Shown one piece after another: positions 1 through 7,518 of a DNA stretch of 64,000 nucleotides. The first letter of the stretch is position 1. Every line of letters begins with the position of its first letter. Origin of the DNA: Hydrogenophilales bacterium 16-64-46 (GTDB lineage: Bacteria > Pseudomonadota > Gammaproteobacteria > Burkholderiales > Thiobacillaceae); assembly GCA_002281775.1 (NCBI GenBank), contig NCGY01000009.1:1-64000 (forward strand). Direction: 5' to 3'. The notes beneath the pieces were generated by a model. That model searched no databases. It was given only the letters and a program-made list of their open reading frames with translations, and was not told the DNA's origin. A program made the translations under genes and the position numbers.

Positions 1-10
1 AAGAGGAAAG

Positions 11-304
11 ATGAAGAAGATACCGAAGCAGGAATACACCGTCGAGTTCAAGGCGCTGGCGGTCAAGCGTGTAAAGGACGGGTTGACGGTAGGCGCAGCC
101 GCCCGTGAACTGGGGTTGATTGAGCAGACTTTGCGTAACTGGGTCAAGGCTGCTGACGCGGGCAAGCTCAGTGGGGCTGGGGCGAAACTGGTTACGCCGG
201 AACAAATGGAACTGTCTCGTATGCGTGCCGAGGTCGTCCGGCTCCGGCGCGAGAACGAAATCTTAAAAAAAGCGACGGCATACTTTGCGAGAGATGCGCT
301 GTGA
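11..304 (+). CDS. IS3-family transposase OrfA
   Basis: A 97-residue helix-turn-helix protein that recognises the element's ends. Residues 9-45 form the HTH (VEFKALAVKRV...GAAARELGL...LRNW). The C-terminus (about 68-90) is a leucine-zipper-like helix, MRAEVVRLRRENEILKK, which is the usual IS3 OrfA architecture and length. A run of seven A at 265-271 is read A AAA AAA in the OrfA frame. A -1 slip there enters a frame that stays open into OrfB, so an OrfAB fusion transposase is likely made by programmed frameshifting. A GA-rich Shine-Dalgarno (AGAGGAAAG) sits at the very start of the window. Copy number and activity cannot be judged from here. Confidence 0.9.
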   Translation: MKKIPKQEYTVEFKALAVKRVKDGLTVGAAARELGLIEQTLRNWVKAADAGKLSGAGAKLVTPEQMELSRMRAEVVRLRRENEILKKATAYFARDAL

Positions 305-1215
305 AGTATGCCTGGATCGACACCCAGCGCCCTTACTACGCTTTGACTGAGATGTGTCCCGTGCTGGATGTCAGCGTCAGCGGCTACCGTGCCTGGAAAC
401 GCGACGGCAAGGCTGACACAAAGCGCGAGGTCGCCACATCTCGGTGCCGCCTGAGCGACGCCCGGATGCTGGCGCTGATCCGCGCCATCCACGACGAACT
501 CAAAGGGGCATATGGCAGCCCCCGAATGGTTCTGGAGCTGCGTGCCCGAGGCTTCCCGGCAAGCAAGCCGCGCGTCGAGCGGCTGATGCGCGAGAACGGC
601 ATTCGGGCGCGCCACAAGCGGCGCTTCAAGGTCACAACCGACTCGAAGCACGGCCTGCCGGTAGCGGACAACCTGCTGGATCGGGACTTCACGCCCAGTG
701 CGCCGAATCAGGTGTGGACATCCGACATTACCTATCTGTGGACGGACGAGGGCTGGCTGTACCTGGCTATTGTGCTGGATCTGTTCAACCGCGAAGTGGT
801 GGGCTGGTCTCTGAAGCCGCGCATGACTGCGGATATCGTGACGGATGCGCTGACCATGGCATGGTTCCGCCGCAAGCCTGCGCCGGGGCTGCTGCACCAC
901 TCCGACCGTGGCAGCCAGTACGCCAGCCGGGCGTTTCAGGACAGGCTCATGGATTACCGCATGACCTGCTCGATGAGCCGCAAAGGCAACTGCTGGGGCA
1001 ATGCGCCGACCGAGAGTTGGTTCAACAGCTTCAAGAATGAGCGCTTGCATGGCTGGCGCTTCGCGACGCACGAGGATATGAAAGCGACAACGTTCCAGTA
1101 CATCGAGGTGTTTTACAACCGGAAGCGGCTGCATTCAATGCTGGGCTACAAGTCGCCAACACGGTTTATGCAGGACTGGCTGACCGCTCAGAAAATGGAT
1201 AAACAGGTAGCATGA
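301..1215 (+). CDS. IS3-family transposase OrfB (DDE integrase)
   Basis: A 304-residue catalytic half of the IS3 transposase, starting at GTG 301 and overlapping OrfA by 4 bp in the -1 frame. An N-terminal HTH_21-like segment (about 55-110, AYGSPRMVLELR...RVERLMRENGIRA) precedes an rve integrase core. The DDE residues are visible: Asp in WTSDITYLW, Asp in HHSDRGSQY and Glu in NAPTESWFNS, with the family signature SRKGNCWGNAPTES. The length is normal and no internal stop is present, so the protein looks intact. It is probably translated mainly as an OrfAB fusion after slippage on the A7 run at 265-271. Confidence 0.93.
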   Translation: MKYAWIDTQRPYYALTEMCPVLDVSVSGYRAWKRDGKADTKREVATSRCRLSDARMLALIRAIHDELKGAYGSPRMVLELRARGFPASKPRVERLMRENGIRARHKRRFKVTTDSKHGLPVADNLLDRDFTPSAPNQVWTSDITYLWTDEGWLYLAIVLDLFNREVVGWSLKPRMTADIVTDALTMAWFRRKPAPGLLHHSDRGSQYASRAFQDRLMDYRMTCSMSRKGNCWGNAPTESWFNSFKNERLHGWRFATHEDMKATTFQYIEVFYNRKRLHSMLGYKSPTRFMQDWLTAQKMDKQVA

Positions 1216-1331
1216 ACATCGCTTGTTGGAAGACGAAAAATCGAGGGAAGGTCAGTACCGGGATTTCACATCGAGCACGTAAAGAGTTTCTGTTACTGTT
1301 TACCTACTGACATCTGACAAGGGGTTCCCAC

Positions 1332-2399
1332 GTGATTCTCGTCACCGGCGGTGCCGGCTTCATCGGCGCCAATTTCATCCTCGACTGGCTGCGTCTGCAC
1401 GACGAGCCGGTGCTCAACCTCGACAAGCTGACTTACGCGGGCAATCCGGAGAGTCTGGCCAGCCTTGCGGGCGACGCGCGCCATGTGTTCGTGCAGGGTG
1501 ACATCGGCGACCGTGCCCTGGTGGACCGCTTGCTGGCGGCGCACCGCCCGCGCGCAATCGTGAACTTTGCCGCCGAGTCGCACGTGGATCGTTCGATCCA
1601 CGGGCCGGAGGATTTCATCCAGACCAACGTGGTGGGCACCTTCCATTTGCTGGAGGCGGCACGAGCCTGGTGGATGGCCCTGCCGGCGGCGGAACAGGCG
1701 GCGTTCCGCTTTTTGCACGTGTCCACCGACGAGGTGTACGGCTCGTTGGGGCCCGGCGACGCGCCCTTCACCGAGACCACGCCGTTTGCGCCGAACAGCC
1801 CGTATTCGGCGAGCAAGGCGGCGTCCGACCATCTGGTGCGCGCCTACCACCATACCTACGGCCTGCCGGTGCTCACCACTAACTGCTCCAACAACTACGG
1901 CCCCCTGCAGTTCCCGGAAAAGCTCATCCCGCTGATGATCCTCAACGCCACGCGCGGCCAGCCGCTGCCGATCTACGGCGACGGCATGAACGTGCGCGAC
2001 TGGCTGTACGTGTCGGACCACTGCGCGGCGATCCGCACCGTACTGGATCGCGGGCAGGTGGGCGAGACCTACAACGTGGGCGGCTGGAATGAAATGCCCA
2101 ACATTGCCATCGTCAACACCGTGTGCGCCCTGCTCGACGAGATGCGTCCCGACCCCGCCGGCCCCCACGCGCGCTTGCTGACTTACGTGAAGGACCGCCC
2201 CGGCCACGACCGGCGCTACGCCATCGACGCGCGCAAGATCGACCGCGAACTGGGCTGGAAACCGGCCGAAACCTTCGAGAGTGGTATCCGCAAGACGGTC
2301 AGGTGGTATCTCGACAATATGCAGTGGGTGGAACGGGTGGCGAGCGGCGAATACCGAAACTGGCTGGACAGGAATTACGCCGACAGGAGTGCAACATGA
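1332..2399 (+). CDS. rfbB: dTDP-glucose 4,6-dehydratase
   Basis: Second step of dTDP-L-rhamnose synthesis: dTDP-glucose becomes dTDP-4-keto-6-deoxyglucose in the cytoplasm. The 355-residue extended SDR starts at GTG with the Rossmann motif GGAGFIG (about 6-12). It has the STDEVYG segment and a catalytic YSASK motif (Tyr-x3-Lys), followed by [16 protein letters not shown], typical of RfbB. The first in-frame methionine codon lies past the nucleotide-binding strand, which supports the GTG start. The stop overlaps the rfbA start as ATGA, so the two are translationally coupled. The order rfbB-A-C-D then continues on the same strand. Confidence 0.95.
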   Translation: MILVTGGAGFIGANFILDWLRLHDEPVLNLDKLTYAGNPESLASLAGDARHVFVQGDIGDRALVDRLLAAHRPRAIVNFAAESHVDRSIHGPEDFIQTNVVGTFHLLEAARAWWMALPAAEQAAFRFLHVSTDEVYGSLGPGDAPFTETTPFAPNSPYSASKAASDHLVRAYHHTYGLPVLTTNCSNNYGPLQFPEKLIPLMILNATRGQPLPIYGDGMNVRDWLYVSDHCAAIRTVLDRGQVGETYNVGGWNEMPNIAIVNTVCALLDEMRPDPAGPHARLLTYVKDRPGHDRRYAIDARKIDRELGWKPAETFESGIRKTVRWYLDNMQWVERVASGEYRNWLDRNYADRSAT

Positions 2400-3277
2400 G
2401 CCGCAAGGGAATCATATTGGCTGGTGGGTCGGGTACCCGCTTGTACCCGGCAACGCTGGCGGTATCGAAACAGCTGCTGCCGATCTACGACAAGCCGATG
2501 ATCTACCACCCGCTCACCACGCTGATGCTGGCGGGGATACGCGAGGTGCTGATCATTTCCACGCCTCAGGACACGCCGCGCTTCGAGCAGCTGCTGGGCG
2601 ACGGCAGCCAGTGGGGGATGCAGCTGCAATACGCGGTGCAGCCGAGCCCGGACGGCCTGGCGCAGGCGTTTGTGATCGGTGCGGATTTTGTCGGCGGCGG
2701 GCCGAGCGCGCTGGTGCTGGGCGACAACATCTTTTACGGCCACGACATGACGCAGGACCTGCGCGCGGCGAGTGCGCGCGAATCAGGCGCAACGGTCTTC
2801 GCCTACCGCGTGCACGACCCGGAGCGCTACGGCGTGGTGGATTTCGATACAAGCGGCCGGGCGGTGAGTCTGGAAGAAAAGCCGGCGCAGCCGAAATCGA
2901 ACTACGCCGTGACCGGGCTGTATTTCTACGACGCGCAGGTGGTGGAGATTGCACGCCAGCTGAAGCCCTCGTCACGCGGCGAGCTGGAGATCACCGACGT
3001 CAACCGGCATTACCTCGACGCGGGCACGCTCAATGTGTCCATCATGGGGCGCGGCCACGCCTGGCTCGATACGGGCACGCACGAATCGCTGCTGGAAGCC
3101 TCGCTCTTCATCGAAACCATCGAGAAGCGCCAGGGGCTGAAGATCGCCTGCCCCGAGGAAATCGCCTACCGCCAGGGCTACATCACCGCCGAGCAGGTGG
3201 CTAAGCTCGCCGAGCCGCTGAAGAAGAATGCCTACGGCCAGTATCTCTTTAACATGCTGAATGAAAGGGTGTTTTGA
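2396..3277 (+). CDS. rfbA: Glucose-1-phosphate thymidylyltransferase
   Basis: Makes dTDP-glucose from dTTP and glucose-1-phosphate, the entry step to dTDP-L-rhamnose for O-antigen or capsule. The 293-residue protein begins [16 protein letters not shown], the nucleotidyltransferase signature with the dTTP-binding loop, followed by the RfbA hallmark [27 protein letters not shown] holds a metal-binding Asp, and [20 protein letters not shown] is typical of the sugar-binding region. The start is set by the 4-bp ATGA overlap with rfbB; the frame is open further upstream but that extension is not homologous. The region just downstream is filled with heptad repeats. Confidence 0.96.
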   Translation: MSRKGIILAGGSGTRLYPATLAVSKQLLPIYDKPMIYHPLTTLMLAGIREVLIISTPQDTPRFEQLLGDGSQWGMQLQYAVQPSPDGLAQAFVIGADFVGGGPSALVLGDNIFYGHDMTQDLRAASARESGATVFAYRVHDPERYGVVDFDTSGRAVSLEEKPAQPKSNYAVTGLYFYDAQVVEIARQLKPSSRGELEITDVNRHYLDAGTLNVSIMGRGHAWLDTGTHESLLEASLFIETIEKRQGLKIACPEEIAYRQGYITAEQVAKLAEPLKKNAYGQYLFNMLNERVF

Positions 3278-3280
3278 TTG

Positions 3281-3375
3281 GGTGAGGGGTGAGCGGTAAG
3301 CAGTGAACGGTAGTATGCACCGCCCGCTCCCCGCTCCCCACTCCCCGTTCCCCGTTCCCCGTTCCCCGTTCCCCC
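3281..3375. repeat. Heptad-repeat element A (G-rich arm then C-rich arm)
   Basis: The gap between rfbA and rfbC begins with degenerate 7-mers of GTGAGGG/GTGAGCG/GTAAGCA type (3281-3312). It ends with CTCCCCG/CTCCCCA/TTCCCCG units (3323-3375), including four consecutive TTCCCC(G/C) copies. The arms are roughly complementary, so a long imperfect hairpin is possible. The C-rich arm runs to within 3 bases of the rfbC start codon, leaving no recognisable Shine-Dalgarno. Seven other loci in the window carry related heptads. Confidence 0.75.
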
Positions 3376-3378
3376 AAA

Positions 3379-3921
3379 ATGAACATCACCGAAACCTCCC
3401 TCCCCGGCGTGCTGCTCATCGAACCGAAGGTGTTCGGCGATGCGCGCGGCTTCTTTCTCGAAAGCTGGAATCGCAAGACCTTTGCCGGGCTGGGGCTCGA
3501 TCTGGATTTTGTGCAGGACAACCACTCGCGTTCGGGCAAGGGCGTGCTGCGCGGCCTGCATTACCAGCTCAACGAACCGCAGGGCAAGCTGGTGCGCGTG
3601 ACGCAGGGCCGGGTGTTCGATGTGGCGGTGGACATGCGTCGCGCGTCGACGCATTTCGGGCGCTGGACGGGCTACGAGCTGTCTGCGGAGAACCACCGCA
3701 TGTTGTGGATTCCGCCCGGCTTCGCGCATGGTTTCCTGGTGCTGTCGGAATCGGCGGACTTTCTCTACAAGACCACGGCCTACTACGCGCCGCAATGGGA
3801 TCGCGGCGTGCGCTGGGACGACCCGGAGATCGGTATCGAATGGCCGCTCGAAGGGCCGCCCACCCTGTCCGGCAAGGACCAGGTGCTGCCCACGCTGAAG
3901 GAGGCGGAGGTCTTCGCATGA
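3379..3921 (+). CDS. rfbC: dTDP-4-dehydrorhamnose 3,5-epimerase
   Basis: Cofactor-free cupin epimerase, third step of dTDP-L-rhamnose synthesis. The 180-residue length is normal. Visible family motifs are FGDARGFFLESWN near residues 19-31, then the active-site segment QDNHSRSGKGVLRGLHYQ with the catalytic His in RGLHYQ (about residue 61), VFDVAVDMRRAS, and WIPPGFAHGFLVLSE. The stop overlaps the rfbD start by 4 bp (ATGA). No Shine-Dalgarno precedes the ATG because the upstream gap is occupied by heptad repeats. Translation may rely on a leaderless-like or structure-dependent mechanism, which is inference. Confidence 0.95.
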   Translation: MNITETSLPGVLLIEPKVFGDARGFFLESWNRKTFAGLGLDLDFVQDNHSRSGKGVLRGLHYQLNEPQGKLVRVTQGRVFDVAVDMRRASTHFGRWTGYELSAENHRMLWIPPGFAHGFLVLSESADFLYKTTAYYAPQWDRGVRWDDPEIGIEWPLEGPPTLSGKDQVLPTLKEAEVFA

Positions 3922-4826
3922 GTCCCACTCCCCACTCCCCGCACACCCGCAAAATCCTCCTCACCGGTGCCAACGGCCAGGTAGGCTGGGAACTGCGCCG
4001 CACACTGGGGGCGCTGGGCGAGATCGTAGCGCTGGATTCGCGGTTGATGGATCTGGCGGATGCCGAGGCGGTGCGTAACACCGTGCGTTCGATCGCGCCG
4101 GCGATCATCGTCAACCCGGCCGCGTACACGGCGGTGGACAAGGCGGAAAGCGAACCCGAGCGCGCCCACGCGGTGAACGCCGTGGCGCCCGGCGTACTGG
4201 CGGAAGAGGCGGCGCGACTGGGGGCGGTGCTGGTGCATTACTCCACCGACTATGTGTTCGACGGCTCGGGTGACACCCCCTGGCGCGAGGACGACGCCAC
4301 CGGCCCGCTCAACGTCTACGGCGTGACCAAGCTGGCAGGTGAGCAGGCGATTGCGGCGGCGGGTTGCCGGCATCTGATTTTCCGCACGTCGTGGGTGTAT
4401 GGTGCGCGCGGCAGCAATTTTCTGCTGACTATGCGCCGCCTGATGCGCGAGCGCCCGGAACTGAAGATCGTCGCCGACCAGGTCGGCGCGCCGACCTGGT
4501 GCCGAGACCTCGCCGAGGCGACGGCACAGGTGCTAACGCAGCTGCGCGCGCCCGGTTGTGTGCAGGACGAATCGCGCTGGGGTGTCTACCACATGACGAA
4601 CGCGGGCGAGACGTCGTGGCACGGCTTTGCCGAGGCGATCCGGGCGCTGGATGAATTCGACGAGACCGTGACACCCGCGCGTCTCGTGCCCATCCCCGGC
4701 AGCGACTACCCCACGCCCGCGCGCCGGCCGCTCAACTCGCGCCTGGACAACGACAGGCTGGAACAGGCCTTCGGTCTGCGCCTGCGCGACTGGCGGGCGG
4801 CGCTGGCGCTTTGCCTGGGGGCGTGA
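3918..4826 (+). CDS. rfbD: dTDP-4-dehydrorhamnose reductase
   Basis: Last step of dTDP-L-rhamnose synthesis: NAD(P)H reduction of the 4-keto group. The 302-residue SDR protein has the nucleotide-binding motif LLTGANGQVGWEL (about 14-26), the VNPAAYTAVDKAE segment, STDYVFDG and the catalytic YGVTKLAGE (Tyr-x3-Lys). The start is fixed by ATGA overlap with rfbC. An oddity is that codons 2-10 (SPTPHSPHT) are encoded by two CACTCCC-type heptads identical in style to the intergenic repeats. The repeat has therefore moved into the coding region and added a short N-terminal tail before the first beta-strand. Confidence 0.94.
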   Translation: MSPTPHSPHTRKILLTGANGQVGWELRRTLGALGEIVALDSRLMDLADAEAVRNTVRSIAPAIIVNPAAYTAVDKAESEPERAHAVNAVAPGVLAEEAARLGAVLVHYSTDYVFDGSGDTPWREDDATGPLNVYGVTKLAGEQAIAAAGCRHLIFRTSWVYGARGSNFLLTMRRLMRERPELKIVADQVGAPTWCRDLAEATAQVLTQLRAPGCVQDESRWGVYHMTNAGETSWHGFAEAIRALDEFDETVTPARLVPIPGSDYPTPARRPLNSRLDNDRLEQAFGLRLRDWRAALALCLGA

Positions 4827-4904
4827 CGACAGGCAGGTGATTTGCACCTGTGGTAAGCGATAATGTCGCTGGAGCGGTTGCCTTGGGGGCAAGCGGAATC
4901 AATC

Positions 4905-5234
4905 ATGAAGACCATTACGGAAGCTGTGCTGGCTGAAGTCACCGAGCGGCTTGTCCATGCCGTGGAACCTGACAAGCTTGTTTTGTTCGGCAGCCATGCA
5001 CGCGGGGACGCACGCGCGGACAGTGACGTCGATTTGCTGGTGATCAAGTCTTCGGATCAGCCACGGCATTTGCGCGCCTTGCCGCTCTACCGCGCACTGC
5101 GTGGCATGGGGATTCCGAAGGATATTCTGTGGGTGACGCCCGAGGAAGTGGAGCAGTGGCGCGGGGTGGCGAACCATGTGGTTTCGCGTGGCCTGCGCGA
5201 AGGCAGGGTACTCTATGACAAGTACGCCGCTTGA
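4905..5234 (+). CDS. MNT-type nucleotidyltransferase-domain protein (antitoxin-like)
   Basis: About 109 residues with the minimal nucleotidyltransferase fold. LVLFGSHARGDARADSDVDLLVI contains the GS-x10-DxD catalytic signature (Gly-Ser followed by Asp-x-Asp). It overlaps the next gene by 20 bp, and that gene encodes a HEPN-domain protein. MNT/HEPN pairs are a known toxin-antitoxin class in which the MNT partner can AMPylate the HEPN toxin. ATG 4905 matches the family N-terminus; an upstream in-frame ATG at 4863 would add 14 residues and cannot be excluded. The pair interrupts an otherwise polysaccharide-related locus. Assignment as a true TA system is inference from family and pairing. Confidence 0.8.
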   Translation: MKTITEAVLAEVTERLVHAVEPDKLVLFGSHARGDARADSDVDLLVIKSSDQPRHLRALPLYRALRGMGIPKDILWVTPEEVEQWRGVANHVVSRGLREGRVLYDKYAA

Positions 5235-5622
5235 TCTGGCGAGGACGCTTGCGCTCAAGGCGGATCACGATATTGAGGCGGTCGAGCTGCTGATGGCGCA
5301 GGGGGCGACCGATGTCATCTGCTTTCATCTGCAACAGGCTGCGGAGAAAATCCTGAAGGCGTATCTACAGGCCTGTTCGATCGAATTTCCCCGCACGCAC
5401 GATCTGGATGCCTTGCTCGACATTTGCGCCGTAGTGACGGATCGGTTGGAGGTTTATCGTAACCGTCTGGAAGTTTTCATTCCCTATGCTGTGATGCTTC
5501 GCTATGACCTTGATTATGAGCCGACGCGCGAAGAGACGCGCGACGGTCTGGTGCTTGTTCGTGAAATGCGTGCCTGCCTGACGTCGCTGCGGCCTGAGTT
5601 GGCGACGGGCAGTACGGAATGA
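5215..5622 (+). CDS. HEPN-domain protein (toxin-like partner of the MNT protein)
   Basis: A 135-residue all-alpha HEPN protein. The segments DHDIEAVELLMAQGATDVICFHLQQAAEKILKAYL and FPRTHDLDALL are the usual HEPN helices. In HEPN RNases the active site is R-x4-6-H; here no clear R-x4-H is present (RTHD gives R-T-H), so RNase activity is uncertain, and the protein may be of the non-RNase HEPN/MNT subgroup. The start at ATG 5215 lies inside the end of the MNT gene, indicating translational coupling. It is followed 70 bp later by galE. Confidence 0.8.
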   Translation: MTSTPLDLARTLALKADHDIEAVELLMAQGATDVICFHLQQAAEKILKAYLQACSIEFPRTHDLDALLDICAVVTDRLEVYRNRLEVFIPYAVMLRYDLDYEPTREETRDGLVLVREMRACLTSLRPELATGSTE

Positions 5623-5692
5623 TTCAGCGCGGGAATTTTTTACCAATGCAGGCCGGCTTCGCTGGCCCGCGCAGTAATCTGGAGAAACCCAA

Positions 5693-6703
5693 TTGAACGT
5701 ACTGTTGACTGGCGGTGCCGGCTACATCGGTTCGCATACCGCCGTGGAATGCCTCGCAGCGGGCCATGAGGTGGTAGTGTTCGACAACCTCTCGAACAGC
5801 AGCGTGAAATCGCTCGACCGGGTGGCGCGGATCGCCGGGCGGCCGGTGACATTCGTCGAGGGTGACATTCGTGACCGGGCGGCGCTGCGCGCGCTGTTTG
5901 CAAAACACAGCATCGATGCCGTGGTGCATTTTGCGGGCTTGAAGGCGGTGGGCGAGTCGGTGGCAAAGCCGCTTCACTACTACGACAACAACATCGGCGG
6001 CAGCATCGCGCTGTTCGAGGTGATGGCCGAGGCGGGCGTGAAGTCGGTGGTGTTCTCGTCGTCTGCCACGGTGTACGGCGACCCGGCGACGGTACCGATC
6101 ACCGAGGATTTCCCGCTGTCGGCGACCAATCCCTATGGCCGTTCCAAGCTCTTCATCGAGCAGATGCTGGGCGACCTTGCGGTGTCCGATGCGGGCTGGA
6201 AGGTGGCCTTGCTGCGCTACTTCAATCCGGTCGGGGCGCACGAATCGGGCCTCATCGGCGAGGACCCGCGCGGCATTCCCAACAACCTGATGCCGTTTGT
6301 GGCGCAGGTGGCGGTGGGCCGGCGTGCGCAGCTCAGCGTGTTCGGCGGCGACTACCCCACGCCCGACGGCACTGGCGTGCGCGACTACATTCACGTCGTC
6401 GATCTGGCGCGCGGCCACGTGGCGGCACTCGCCAGGCTATCAGCGCTGGACGGGGTCCGGGTCTGGAACCTGGGCACCGGGCGGGGCGTGTCGGTGCTGG
6501 ACATGGTGCGCGCCTTCGAAACCGCCAGCGGCCGGCCGGTGCCGTATGAAATCGTGGGCCGTCGTCCCGGCGACGTGGCGCAGTGCTGGGCCGATGCGTC
6601 GTCTGCCGCGCAGGAACTCGGCTGGCACGCTGAATACGATCTGGCGCGCATGTGCGCCGACAGCTGGCGCTGGCAGTCAAACAACCCGGATGGGTATGTT
6701 TGA
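5693..6703 (+). CDS. galE: UDP-glucose 4-epimerase
   Basis: Interconverts UDP-glucose and UDP-galactose, supplying galactose for surface polysaccharide. It is a 336-residue extended SDR with [11 protein letters not shown] (about 6-16) for NAD+, FSSSATVYG containing the catalytic Ser, and [11 protein letters not shown] with the Tyr-x3-Lys pair. A TTG start at 5693 follows a good Shine-Dalgarno (GGAGAAA) by 5 bases and matches the family N-terminus MNVLLTGG. Heptad repeats begin directly after the stop codon. The neighbouring rfb genes suggest a shared role in LPS or exopolysaccharide. Confidence 0.96.
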   Translation: MNVLLTGGAGYIGSHTAVECLAAGHEVVVFDNLSNSSVKSLDRVARIAGRPVTFVEGDIRDRAALRALFAKHSIDAVVHFAGLKAVGESVAKPLHYYDNNIGGSIALFEVMAEAGVKSVVFSSSATVYGDPATVPITEDFPLSATNPYGRSKLFIEQMLGDLAVSDAGWKVALLRYFNPVGAHESGLIGEDPRGIPNNLMPFVAQVAVGRRAQLSVFGGDYPTPDGTGVRDYIHVVDLARGHVAALARLSALDGVRVWNLGTGRGVSVLDMVRAFETASGRPVPYEIVGRRPGDVAQCWADASSAAQELGWHAEYDLARMCADSWRWQSNNPDGYV

Positions 6704-6794
6704 GGTGAATGGTGAGTCGTGAGTGGTAAGTCGCAAGTCGTGAGTCGTGAGTTGGCTTAGTCTTTTTCCACTCCCCACTCCCCACTCCCCACTC
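6704..6794. repeat. Heptad-repeat element C between galE and the rhomboid gene
   Basis: Immediately after the galE stop come about seven degenerate units of GTGAGTC/GTGAGTG/GTAAGTC/GCAAGTC type (6704-6755). A short spacer with CTTTTT follows, then four CACTCCC units (6770-6794) that run into the stop codon of the convergent rhomboid gene. The two arms are complementary in style, so RNA from either side could fold back. This hairpin may serve as a bidirectional terminator, which is inference. Confidence 0.75.
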
Positions 6795-7389
6795 AGCGGC
6801 GCGTCCCGAAGATACCCCGCCCCCTGAAATACTGCACCCCCAGCCAGCCGCCGAACAGGCCGCCCAGATGCGCGAAGTGGGCGACGCCGGCGTCGGTCTG
6901 CGTCACGCCCAGAAAAAGCTCGATGGCACCATAGCCGAACACGAAGGTGCGCGCGGGAATACGGATGAAGGGCAGGAAAACGAAGGTGATGGCATTGCGC
7001 GGGAAATAAAGCGCGTAGGCCAGCAACAGGCCGAACACCCCGCCCGAGGCACCGACCACCGGCCCGGTGGCGTGCAGGAAATAGCCGCTGACGGCGATCT
7101 GCGTCATGGCGGCGACGACGACGCTGAGCAGATAGGTGAGCAGATAGCGCAGGTCGCCCCAGCGCCGCTCCAGTTCGCCACCGAACATCCACAGCGCGAG
7201 CATGTTGAAACCCAGGTGCAGCAGGGAGCCGTGCAGGAAGCTGTAGGTGACGAGCTGCCAGAGGTGGAACATGCCGCCGGAACCCGGCGGCCATAGCGCA
7301 AAGGTTCGCACCATATCCGGCCCCGTGAAAACGCTCAGGGCATAGACCAGCACGTTCAGCAGGATGAGGGCGAGGGTGATGGGGGGCAT
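6793..7389 (-). CDS. Rhomboid family intramembrane serine protease
   Basis: A 198-residue integral membrane protein with about six transmembrane helices, the minimal rhomboid size. Catalytic features are visible: GASGG with Ser115 as nucleophile and HFAHLGG with His174 as partner. HLGFNM supplies the conserved His58/Asn62 of helix 2, and WR-like loop residues occur at ERRWGD. Rhomboids cleave single-pass substrates within the inner membrane; no substrate is suggested by the context. The start codon is directly abutted by GGGGCTA-type heptads, so no Shine-Dalgarno is visible. The stop also lies in a heptad array. Confidence 0.9.
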   Translation of the reverse strand: MPPITLALILLNVLVYALSVFTGPDMVRTFALWPPGSGGMFHLWQLVTYSFLHGSLLHLGFNMLALWMFGGELERRWGDLRYLLTYLLSVVVAAMTQIAVSGYFLHATGPVVGASGGVFGLLLAYALYFPRNAITFVFLPFIRIPARTFVFGYGAIELFLGVTQTDAGVAHFAHLGGLFGGWLGVQYFRGRGIFGTRR

Positions 7390-7518
7390 GGGGGCTAGGG
7401 GTTAGGATTTAGGGGCTAGGGGGCTTTGTGCGGCTGCGCCGCGCTACACTGATTTATCGAACGCGGCGCAGCCGCACAAGACCCCCTAGATCCTGGCCTC
7501 TAAATCTTAACCCCTGAA
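7390..7518. repeat. Fold-back element: heptads plus an 18-bp perfect inverted repeat
   Basis: The gap between the rhomboid start and the recJ stop is one large inverted repeat. The outer arms are GGGGCTA/GGGGTTA/GGATTTA heptads (7391-7424) and their counterpart CCCCTAG...CTAAATCTTAACCCC (7483-7514). The inner arms match perfectly: TTGTGCGGCTGCGCCGCG against CGCGGCGCAGCCGCACAA, with an 18-base loop. A related core (TTTGTGCAGCTTCGCCGC) with the same kind of flanking G-rich units recurs at 21446-21540. This suggests a dispersed fold-back or MITE-like element. No coding capacity is seen. Confidence 0.75.

Larger units (their letters stand above)
1..1254 (+). mobile_element. IS3-family insertion sequence, left end cut off by the window
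   Basis: Two overlapping transposase frames (11-304 and 301-1215) make up the body of an IS3-family element. The left terminal inverted repeat lies outside the window. The right end is tentatively placed near 1254, where the strand ends in GAGGGAAGGTCA; read inward from the other strand this gives TGACCTTCCC, the TGA-start form usual for IS3-family ends. The partner repeat and target duplication cannot be seen, so the boundary is a guess. The element lies 78 bp upstream of the rhamnose genes. Confidence 0.8.

Noticed and set aside
1293..2207. Long minus-strand open frame across rfbB
   Set aside because: It is the antisense shadow of rfbB; its composition (His/Val/Gly/Arg-rich) shows no domain, while rfbB has all family motifs.
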